Positions 1 through 5,818 of a DNA stretch of 5,818 bases are shown here, piece after piece (positions within the stretch are counted from its first letter, which is position 1; the number at the start of each line of letters is the position of its first letter). This DNA is from an alpha proteobacterium 3107. GTDB taxonomy: Bacteria; Pseudomonadota; Alphaproteobacteria; Rhodobacterales; Rhodobacteraceae. The notes beneath the pieces were generated by a model. It was not told the origin of the DNA. It ran no database searches and was given only the letters and a program-made list of their open reading frames with translations. The DNA is taken from the NCBI GenBank assembly GCA_001483205.1, contig JPPB01000021.1:1-5818 (forward strand), read 5' to 3'. Position numbers and translations under genes: made by a program.

Positions 1-17
1 CGGCCCGGCGGAAGCGA

Positions 18-46
18 AGCGCCCGCCATGGGGCGGGGCGGGCGCT
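18..46. repeat. Perfect 10-bp G+C-rich inverted repeat (hairpin 1)
   Basis: Positions 18-27 (AGCGCCCGCC) are the exact reverse complement of 37-46, around a 9-base loop. An RNA from either strand would fold into a very stable stem. It lies just before the racemase gene and directly abuts a second hairpin, so it may be the terminator of a gene ending left of the window. No T-run follows on either strand, so it is not a textbook intrinsic terminator. The symmetry is seen directly; the terminator role is a guess. Confidence 0.5.
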
Positions 47-65
47 GCCCGGCGTTCCGCCGGGC
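47..65. repeat. Perfect 8-bp G+C-rich inverted repeat (hairpin 2)
   Basis: Positions 47-54 (GCCCGGCG) pair exactly with 58-65 across a 3-base loop (TTC). It starts at the base immediately after hairpin 1, so the two stems could stack. It ends 24 bases before the racemase ATG and 9 bases before the G-run that may serve as its ribosome binding site. It could be part of a terminator for the preceding gene or a structured 5' leader of the racemase transcript. The sequence alone does not decide between these. Confidence 0.45.
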
Positions 66-89
66 GGAGCACTTGGGGGGCGATGCACC

Positions 90-788
90 ATGACCCGGAA
101 CGTGGTCGGCATCCTGGGCGGCATGGGGCCGGAGGCGACGATCCTGTTGCAACAGCGGCTTCTGGCCGGGACGGATGCGCAGGACGACGCCGATCACCTG
201 CCATTGCTGATCGATATGAACCCGCAGGTGCCGTCGCGGATTGCGCATCTGATTGACGGCACCGGCCCCGATCCCGGCCCGGTGCTTGCAGGGATGGCGC
301 GGCGGCTGGAACAGGCGGGGGCGACGGCGCTCGGGATGCCGTGCAACACCGCCCACCACTATGCGCCGCAAATCGAGGCGGCGGTTTCCGTGCCGCTGCT
401 GAATATGGTTGAGCTGTCAGTGGCCCGCGCGGGGGTGATCATCGGCAAAGGCGCGCGCGTCGGGATGCTGGCCTCGCCCGCGGTGCGGCTGGCCGGTGTG
501 TTCGATGCGGCGCTGGCGCGGGCAGGGCTGTCGGCGCTGTGGCCCGCAGAGGAAGCCCGGATGCTGGCGGCGATCCGCCTCATCAAGGCCGACGGCCCCG
601 CGCCGCCCGCCGCCCGCCGCATTCTGGCAGAGGCCGCCGCCGGGCTGACGGGCGAGGGCGCGGCCCTTCTGCTCGTCGCCTGTTCCGAGTTTTCGCTGAT
701 CGCGGATGCGCTGCCGCCCGCTGTTCCGGTGATCGACACCCTGGATGTGCTGTCTGACGCAATCCGTGACCACAGTTTGGGGCCATGA
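90..788 (+). CDS. Aspartate/glutamate racemase family protein (amino-acid racemase)
   Basis: This is a complete 232-residue protein of the Asp/Glu/hydantoin racemase superfamily, closest in look to the YgeA-like branch. These are cytoplasmic, cofactor-independent enzymes that invert the alpha carbon of an amino acid using two cysteines as acid and base. Both are present: Cys85 in MPCNTAHH (residues 83-90) and Cys198 in ACSEFSL (197-203). The N-terminal GILGGMGPEAT (7-17) is the family's substrate-phosphate/carboxylate loop signature. The length fits the family (about 230). I see no signal peptide or membrane segment. The start at 90 is preferred because it places the GILGGMGP motif near the N-terminus; the next in-frame Met (Met12) lies inside that motif. 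A G-run at 75-80 is a plausible but non-canonical ribosome site 9 bases upstream. Substrate (Asp, Glu or another amino acid) cannot be told from the sequence. It converges on the DUF262/DUF1524 pseudogene across 38 bp. Confidence 0.9.
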   Translation: MTRNVVGILGGMGPEATILLQQRLLAGTDAQDDADHLPLLIDMNPQVPSRIAHLIDGTGPDPGPVLAGMARRLEQAGATALGMPCNTAHHYAPQIEAAVSVPLLNMVELSVARAGVIIGKGARVGMLASPAVRLAGVFDAALARAGLSALWPAEEARMLAAIRLIKADGPAPPAARRILAEAAAGLTGEGAALLLVACSEFSLIADALPPAVPVIDTLDVLSDAIRDHSLGP

Positions 789-826
789 ACGGGGGTCAAA
801 GGGGGATGGCCTGTGGTGATCAAAAA

Positions 827-2051
827 TCACGCATCACTTGCAGGCGCTGGCCAACGCGCCACGATCACATCACCAATCTTTGCCGCTCTTGCTTTGATGC
901 TTTTTTCGTCCCAATTTTCAGCCTTCGCGACCATACGGTTCAGAGCAAGCAGCGAATTGGACAGTTCTTCGCGCTTCCTTGTCCATCCGGCGTTGCTCAG
1001 GCTTGAGTTTCGTGGTCCGGTTATCAGCGTCAGGTTGCCCAAAGTATCGACGGCTTCAGAACGGGCGTCAACAAGCGCTGCCGTAGCATCATCCATGGGT
1101 TGATTGCCCCACCTCACGTTCCAACTGTATTCGTGAGCTACAGTTTGCCCATTTCCCAAAGGCCAGTTTTCAGCCCATTTCTGCGGCATGATGTGTTCGA
1201 TGGTCAAATTCGATGTCAAAACCGTCACGTCTTCATCGAACTTGTCGCGAAGAGCGTATTCAACGTTTTTCAGGATGTAGCGCAATCGTGGAGTTGGAAT
1301 GCCCCCATATCCATACATATTGCGGTGCAGGACTTTTTCTTTGACTTCACCATCCGCGGGCATCCTGGAAATGTCACTTGTCAAATCCACCATGTATTTG
1401 CTGAAGGCTTCATAGGCATTGTCCGGCGCAGATTTGGCCGCACGAATGAAGCCTGTCGTGACTTTGTTGTAGTTCTTTGTGGTCAAACCGCACAGCTCAC
1501 GGCGTATCAGATAGCTTTCAAGAAGCTCCAAGATTCTGCGCTGTTCGTCTTCGTCAGGAACGTAGCTGAGCACCCACAAGACAAAAGGGTGAAAAACCGA
1601 CAAGTCCCAAGCCTTAAAGACACCGGCGATACGCTCAACGACCGATCCTTCCCCAGCTTCCTCAAGAAGCTGATAGTTTTTGGCATGGCCAATCAGCACG
1701 TCCAATTCTTCCGCCACTGTCGGAAAGGCGCGGGCGTGTGCATAATGCTGATATTCGGTCGCGATTTTCCCGATGTTGGCGTCTCTCGCCGTTTCAGCGA
1801 TGACAACGAAGCGGCACTGCGCCGAAAGCCTGCCTGTCAGGTTCGGCATAGATGATTGCGCCGAAATAGTGAGGCAGTGGCACACGGTCTTCATCAAGTC
1901 GCTCAATCGCTTTGTCACGAAGATCATCCCAGAGCTTCGGGATTTGTTTGTCAGCTTTCGTTTCCCATTCATAATGACGCTGATAGACAGGCACGACCCA
2001 TTGTTGTCGTTGCCCCAAAATGAAATTCAGGTCATGCGCTTTGGCGTCCAT
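827..2051 (-). pseudogene. Decayed GmrSD-like (DUF262 + DUF1524) nuclease gene, internal deletion and frameshift
   Basis: The N-terminal piece starts at ATG 2051, with a good ribosome site GGAGG at 2060-2064 eight bases upstream. It encodes 85 residues: VPVYQRHYEW (20-29), LWDDL (40-44) and HYFGAIIY (61-68), all typical of DUF262, then runs to TGA at 1794. The C-terminal piece continues in another frame (+1 relative to the first) from about 1804 to the stop at 827. It holds the DUF262 C-terminal helical part (ESYLIRRELCGLTTKNYNK, the usual 'RR.icg.t..N' signature) and a DUF1524 HNH-type nuclease domain (IEHIMPQ, with the catalytic-type His at 1193-1195, then DTLGNLTLI and NSSLSN). The DGQQR nucleotide-binding motif expected right after FGAVPLR is absent, as is the region that follows it. 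From memory of full-length relatives (about 550-620 residues) roughly 200 codons are gone. Relatives such as GmrSD and SspE use DUF262 to bind NTP and sense modified DNA, and DUF1524 to cut it. Two sampled 60-base rows have 27 and 29 G+C, against 38 in a maeB row, which suggests transfer. I expect no working nuclease. Confidence 0.88.
1797..1808 (-). other. Probable deletion junction inside the DUF262/DUF1524 pseudogene
   Basis: Reading on the minus strand, the first frame gives FGAVPLRCHR then stops (TGA at 1794-1796). The second frame gives VVIAETARDANIGKIATEY from about 1804 onward. In intact relatives (from memory), the first stretch is followed by a VDGQQR motif, and the second occurs some 200 residues later. 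The two stretches abut here with no leftover DNA between them, so the junction is a deletion and not a simple one-base frameshift. The exact breakpoint within this dozen bases is uncertain. Confidence 0.6.
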
Positions 2052-2102
2052 TTTCTATTCCTCCACCCTTAGCTGTTTAGTCCCATTTTACGTTGCCACC
2101 CC

Positions 2103-4370
2103 TCACCCCACCTTATTCGCCGCGATAATCGCCATATTCAGAATGTCATTCACCGTCGAGATCGTCGAACAAATCTGAATCGGTCTGTCCACCCCGGTCA
2201 GGATCGGCCCGATCACCGTCGCCCCGGCCATCTCCTGCATCAGCTTCACCGAGATCGACGCCGAATGCCGCGCCGGGACCACCAGAACATTGGCGGGCGC
2301 GCTCAGCCGTGAAAACGGATACTGCGCCATCGCTTCCATATTCATCGCCACATCGACGGTCATTTCGCCCTCAAACTCAAAATCCACCCCGCGCCGCCCG
2401 AGCACTTCCGGCGCCCGGTGCATCTTTTCCGCCCGCTCCGACACCGGATAGCCAAAGGTTGAGAAGCTGACAAACGCCACCCGCGGCTCCAGCCCCAGAG
2501 CACGGGCAACACTCGCCCCCCGTTCGGCGATATTGGCCAGATCATCCGCCTCGGGCCATTCATGCACCAGCGTATCGGCAATCAGCACCACCCGCCCCCG
2601 ATAGAGCAGCGCCGTCACCCCCACCGCACCGGATTCTGCCGTCACATCAAACACATGGTTGATCAGGCTCAGCACATTGGCCGATTTCCGGGTCACCCCG
2701 GTCACCAACCCGTCGCCATGACCATGTGCCAGCATCAGTGAGGCAAACACATGGCGGTCGCGCGCGGCCAGACGGTGGGTGTCGCTGCGGTCAAACCCCT
2801 TGCGCTGCAACCGCTGATAGAGAAACGCCCGGTATTCGGACAGATGATCGGTATTGGCGGCATTGACGACCGCGATTTCCTCTACCGCGTCGGCCAGCCC
2901 GGCGGCGGCCAGCTTTTCGGCAACATCCGCCTCTCGCCCGACAACGATTGCCCTGCCAAGACCGGCCCGCTGATAGGCGACCGCCGCGCGCAAGACCTTC
3001 GGATCATCGCCCTCGGCAAAGATCATCCGGGCCTGCGCCGCCTTTGCACGGGCATGAATGCCGCGCAGGATAGAGGCCGTCGGGTCCATTCTCGCCTTCA
3101 GCGCCTCGCGATACCCGTCCATATCCGGGATCGGGCGACGCGCCGCGCCGGTTTCCATGCCTGCCCGCGCCACCGCCGGGGGAACCACGTAAATCAGACG
3201 CGGGTCAAACGGGGTGGGGATGATGTAATCGCGCCCGAAGCTCAGCTTGCGGCCATAGGCCATGGCGACCTCATCGGGCACATCCTCGCGCGCCAGTTCC
3301 GCCAGTGCATGGGCGCAGGCGATCTTCATCTCGTCATTGATGGCGCGGGCACGAATATCGAGCGCCCCCCGGAACAGATAGGGAAAGCCCAGCACATTAT
3401 TGACCTGATTGGGATAATCCGACCGCCCTGTCGCGACGATGGCGTCCTCTCGCACCGCGTGCGCCTGTTCGGGGGTGATTTCCGGGTCAGGGTTGGCCAT
3501 GGCAAAGATCACCGGATCACGGGCCATATCCCGCACCATCTCCGGCGTCACCGCCCCTTTGACCGAAACCCCCAGAAACACGTCCGCCCCCTTCATCGCC
3601 TGTTCAAGGGTGCGCAGCCCGGTTTTGACCGCGTGGGCCGATTTCCACTGGTTCATGCCTTCACGACGGCCCTGATGGATCACCCCCTTGGTATCGCAGA
3701 CGATACAGTTTTCATGCCGCGCGCCCATGGATTTCAGCAACTCGATACAGGCGATTCCGGCGGCCCCCGCGCCGTTCAGCACAATCCGGGCCTCCTCGAT
3801 CCGCTTGCCCGAAAGGTGCAGCGCATTGATCAGCCCCGCCGCGCAGATCACCGCGGTGCCGTGCTGGTCATCATGGAAGACCGGAATGTCCATCTCTTCC
3901 TTCAGCCGCTGTTCGATGATGAAACATTCCGGGGCCTTGATGTCCTCCAGATTGACGCCGCCGAACCCCGGCCCCATCAGCCTGACCGCGCTGACAAAGG
4001 CGTCGCAGTCCCCGGTATCAAGCTCAATGTCGATGGCGTCCACATCGGCAAAGCGCTTGAACAGCACCGCCTTGCCTTCCATCACCGGCTTGGACGCCAG
4101 TGCGCCCAGATTGCCAAGCCCGAGGATGGCGGAGCCGTTGGAAACCACCGCCACCATGTTGCCCTTGGTGGTGTAGTCATAGGCGGCCTCGGGGTCTTCG
4201 GCGATGGCCTCGACCGGAACGGCCACCCCCGGACTATAGGCCAGGGACAGGTCGCGCTGGGTGGTCATCGGCGTGGACGGGGCGATGTCATATTTGCCGG
4301 GGCGGGGCTCCCGATGATAGGCCAGCGCTTCTTCGGGGGTGATGCGGGGATTGCTTGCCATGGTGTTCAT
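2103..4370 (-). CDS. maeB: Malic enzyme with C-terminal phosphotransacetylase-like domain (MaeB type)
   Basis: This 755-residue cytoplasmic enzyme oxidatively decarboxylates malate to pyruvate, yielding NAD(P)H and linking the TCA cycle to pyruvate and acetyl-CoA supply. The N-terminal malic domain (about 20-160) has YSPGVA (45-50), Lys94 in ASKPVMEGK (the presumed general base by family comparison), and metal ligands Glu142/Asp143 (LEDIKAPECF) and Asp167/Asp168 (VFHDDQHGTAV). The nucleotide-binding domain carries GAGAAG (200-205), FAMANPDPEI (289-298) and SDYPNQVNNVLGFPYLFRGALD-type sequence from 317. Residues from about 430 to 755 match the phosphotransacetylase fold. In characterised relatives that domain lacks transacetylase activity and instead helps regulation by acetyl-CoA and oligomerisation. 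The length is normal for the family. Met1 is preferred over Met4 because GAAAGG (4377-4382) sits six bases upstream. NADP versus NAD preference cannot be decided by eye; relatives include both NADP (MaeB/Tme) and NAD (Dme) forms. It is divergent from mutS; no clear terminator is visible before the pseudogene 51 bp downstream. Confidence 0.95.
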   Translation of the reverse strand: MNTMASNPRITPEEALAYHREPRPGKYDIAPSTPMTTQRDLSLAYSPGVAVPVEAIAEDPEAAYDYTTKGNMVAVVSNGSAILGLGNLGALASKPVMEGKAVLFKRFADVDAIDIELDTGDCDAFVSAVRLMGPGFGGVNLEDIKAPECFIIEQRLKEEMDIPVFHDDQHGTAVICAAGLINALHLSGKRIEEARIVLNGAGAAGIACIELLKSMGARHENCIVCDTKGVIHQGRREGMNQWKSAHAVKTGLRTLEQAMKGADVFLGVSVKGAVTPEMVRDMARDPVIFAMANPDPEITPEQAHAVREDAIVATGRSDYPNQVNNVLGFPYLFRGALDIRARAINDEMKIACAHALAELAREDVPDEVAMAYGRKLSFGRDYIIPTPFDPRLIYVVPPAVARAGMETGAARRPIPDMDGYREALKARMDPTASILRGIHARAKAAQARMIFAEGDDPKVLRAAVAYQRAGLGRAIVVGREADVAEKLAAAGLADAVEEIAVVNAANTDHLSEYRAFLYQRLQRKGFDRSDTHRLAARDRHVFASLMLAHGHGDGLVTGVTRKSANVLSLINHVFDVTAESGAVGVTALLYRGRVVLIADTLVHEWPEADDLANIAERGASVARALGLEPRVAFVSFSTFGYPVSERAEKMHRAPEVLGRRGVDFEFEGEMTVDVAMNMEAMAQYPFSRLSAPANVLVVPARHSASISVKLMQEMAGATVIGPILTGVDRPIQICSTISTVNDILNMAIIAANKVG

Positions 4371-4561
4371 GCCCGACCTTTCGCACGGAAACAGGAAGGG
4401 TCAGACTATAGGAAGCTCACCGGGATACAATACGCCGTTCATGCACATTCGATGTCATTCCGGGAAAATCCGCAAGGCGGGGTTCCGGCCCCCGGTGTAT
4501 ATGGGTTATCAACCGGATTCATGCGGGTTCTGTAATTCCTATAAACCGGACGAGGGGAGAC
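4371..4561. promoter_or_regulatory. Divergent maeB/mutS intergenic region with probable promoters
   Basis: These 191 bases separate the maeB and mutS start codons and must hold or overlap the promoters of both genes. For mutS, TATAAA at 4540-4545 is a possible -10 box, but it sits only 16 bases before the ATG and its -35 match (TTCATG, 4518-4523, 16-bp spacer) is weak. For maeB, TATAGT on the minus strand (4405-4410) is a possible -10 box without a good -35. AACCGGA occurs twice (4511-4517 and 4544-4550), 33 bp apart. CACCGGG (4418-4424) is mirrored as its reverse complement at 4491-4497. The location is solid; the individual boxes are tentative. Confidence 0.45.
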
Positions 4562-5818
4562 ATGTCAGCAGTCACGCCGATGATGGCGCAATATCTGGAG
4601 ATAAAGGCCGAGCATCCGGACGCGCTCTTGTTCTACCGGATGGGCGATTTCTATGAGATGTTCTTTGACGACGCCATCGCCGCGGCAGAGGCGCTTGACA
4701 TTGCGCTGACCAAACGCGGCAAGCACCGGGGCGAAGACATCCCGATGTGCGGGGTGCCGGTCCACTCGGCGGAAAGCTATTTCCTGACCCTGATCCGCAA
4801 GGGATTCCGGGTGGCGGTCTGTGAACAGCTCGAAAACCCTGCTGATGCCCGCAAACGCGGCCCGAAAGCCGTCGTCCGGCGCGGCGTCACCCGGCTGGTC
4901 ACCCCCGGCACGCTCACCGAAGACACATTGCTGGAGGCCCGTCGGCACAATTTCCTTGCCGCCTTTGCCGAGGTGCGGGACAGGGGCGCGCTCGCCTGGG
5001 TCGATATTTCGACCGGGGCGTTTCATGTCATGCCCTGCCCCCCGGTGCGGCTGGGGCCGGAACTGGCGCGGCTGGCCCCGCGCGAATTGCTGCTGATTGA
5101 TGAGCGGCAGGACGATTATGCCGACATGATTGCCGATCTCGGCCTGTCCGTCACCCCGCTGGCGCGCGCCAGTTTCGACAGCACAGCGGCAGAGGCACGG
5201 GTGAAATCGCTGTTTTCCGTCGGCGCGCTTGAGGCGTTCGGGGCCTTCGGGCGGGCCGAACTCAGCACAATGGGGGCGATTGTCGATTATCTGTCCCTGA
5301 CCCAGAAGGGCCGGTTGCCCTTGCTCACTCCCCCCCGCCGCGAACAGGCGGGCCGGATCATGCAGATCGACGCGGCCACCCGGCGCAATCTGGAACTGAC
5401 CCATGCGCTGTCGGGCGGGCGCGACGGATCGCTGCTCTCGGCCATTGACCGCACGGTGACCGCAGGCGGGGCCAGATTGCTTGAGCGGCGGATTTCCGGC
5501 CCGTCTGTCGAACTGCCGGTTATTCAGGCCCGGCTGGACGGGGTGGCGGCGCTGGCCGACGATGCCCCCCTGCGCGACGACCTGCGCGAGGCATTGCGGC
5601 GCGCGCCCGACATGGACCGCGCCCTGTCCCGGCTGGCGCTGGAACGCGGCGGGCCGCGTGATCTGGGGGCCGTGCGCGACGGGCTGAGACAGGCGGGCCG
5701 GATCGCCGCGCGGCTAGAGGGGCATGATCTGCCGGACCTCCTGCGCGATTGCGCCGGGGACCTGACCGGGTTCGACCCCCTGTCGGATGCGCTTTCAGAG
5801 GCGCTTGTCGCTGACCCG
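4562..5818 (+). CDS. mutS: DNA mismatch repair protein MutS, N-terminal part (cut by window end)
   Basis: The frame stays open for 419 codons to the last base, about half of a typical MutS (850-880 residues). MutS binds base mismatches and small loops on DNA, then recruits MutL in an ATP-dependent way. The mismatch-reading domain covers about residues 1-115: TPMMAQYLEIKAEHP (5-19) and the wedge motif GDFYE (28-32), where Phe30 stacks on the mismatch and Glu32 hydrogen-bonds to it (E. coli Phe36 and Glu38). IPMCGVPVH and the VAVCEQ segment follow as in other MutS proteins. VTPGT and the VDISTGAF-type stretch mark the connector domain. The core/lever domain begins near QIDAATRRNLEL (268-279). 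The clamp and the Walker ATPase domain lie beyond the window. The start at 4562 has a strong GAGGGGAG ribosome site at 4552-4559 and fits the E. coli N-terminus. glnD is a likely downstream neighbour by analogy, not seen here. Confidence 0.96.
   Translation, partial: MSAVTPMMAQYLEIKAEHPDALLFYRMGDFYEMFFDDAIAAAEALDIALTKRGKHRGEDIPMCGVPVHSAESYFLTLIRKGFRVAVCEQLENPADARKRGPKAVVRRGVTRLVTPGTLTEDTLLEARRHNFLAAFAEVRDRGALAWVDISTGAFHVMPCPPVRLGPELARLAPRELLLIDERQDDYADMIADLGLSVTPLARASFDSTAAEARVKSLFSVGALEAFGAFGRAELSTMGAIVDYLSLTQKGRLPLLTPPRREQAGRIMQIDAATRRNLELTHALSGGRDGSLLSAIDRTVTAGGARLLERRISGPSVELPVIQARLDGVAALADDAPLRDDLREALRRAPDMDRALSRLALERGGPRDLGAVRDGLRQAGRIAARLEGHDLPDLLRDCAGDLTGFDPLSDALSEALVADP

Noticed and set aside
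1..93. Frame open from base 1 to a TGA at 91-93 overlapping the racemase ATG (ATGA), possibly the tail of an upstream gene
   Set aside because: All three plus-strand frames are open here because of high G+C. The stretch is occupied by two perfect hairpins, and the translation is only Gly/Arg/Pro-rich. It cannot be excluded without the upstream sequence.
816..830. Short inverted repeat GTGAT/ATCAC as a shared terminator for the converging genes
   Set aside because: The stem is only 5 bp and A+T-rich with a 5-base loop and no T-tract. It also overlaps the pseudogene stop codon, so it is too weak to call.
1794..1812. Programmed ribosomal frameshifting joining the two DUF262/DUF1524 frames
   Set aside because: There is no slippery heptamer or stimulatory structure at the overlap, and a frameshift would not restore the missing DGQQR segment.
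1100..1855. A 251-codon plus-strand frame opposite the DUF262/DUF1524 remnant
   Set aside because: The opposite strand carries clear DUF1524 motifs. This frame shows no family signature and no convincing ribosome site.
2751..4535. A long open frame (594 codons) on the plus strand opposite maeB
   Set aside because: It is fully antisense to a well-supported maeB gene with all family motifs. Its translation shows no recognisable domain. Long antisense frames are common in G+C-rich coding DNA.
4565..5404. A 279-codon minus-strand frame opposite mutS
   Set aside because: It lies wholly within the mutS coding sequence, which matches MutS residue by residue; its translation looks like low-information antisense.

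Overview
The window looks like chromosomal DNA from a high-G+C alphaproteobacterium, most likely of the Rhodobacterales/Rhodobacteraceae type. This rests on the G+C-rich coding style (for example 47 of 60 bases are G or C at 5581-5640), on the protein sequences, and on a malic enzyme gene lying head-to-head with mutS. From memory, the same pairing occurs in other alphaproteobacteria (tme/maeB beside mutS, usually with glnD beyond). The taxonomic call is an inference; there is no rRNA or other marker here.

Layout from left to right: positions 1-89 hold two adjacent perfect G+C-rich inverted repeats, followed by a complete plus-strand gene for an Asp/Glu (hydantoin) racemase-family protein (90-788). 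Across a 38-bp convergent gap lies a minus-strand pseudogene (827-2051), the remains of a GmrSD-like DUF262 + DUF1524 anti-phage nuclease. Next comes a complete minus-strand malic enzyme gene with a phosphotransacetylase-like tail (maeB, 2103-4370). A 191-bp divergent intergenic region (4371-4561) follows, then the first 419 codons of mutS on the plus strand, cut by the window end.

The racemase, maeB and mutS are ordinary core metabolism and DNA-repair genes, intact as far as can be seen. The DUF262/DUF1524 remnant is the one accessory element. It is clearly lower in G+C than its neighbours, which suggests horizontal acquisition. It is broken by an internal deletion that removes the conserved nucleotide-binding (DGQQR) segment and also shifts the reading frame. 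I see no partner defence genes, transposase, integrase, tRNA or CRISPR array.

I found no convincing undescribed system. The most informative observation is the precise structure of the decayed nuclease gene. The genes do not form a single pathway: the pseudogene sits 51 bp downstream of maeB on the same strand and could be read by transcription running out of maeB, while maeB and mutS probably share a bidirectional promoter region.
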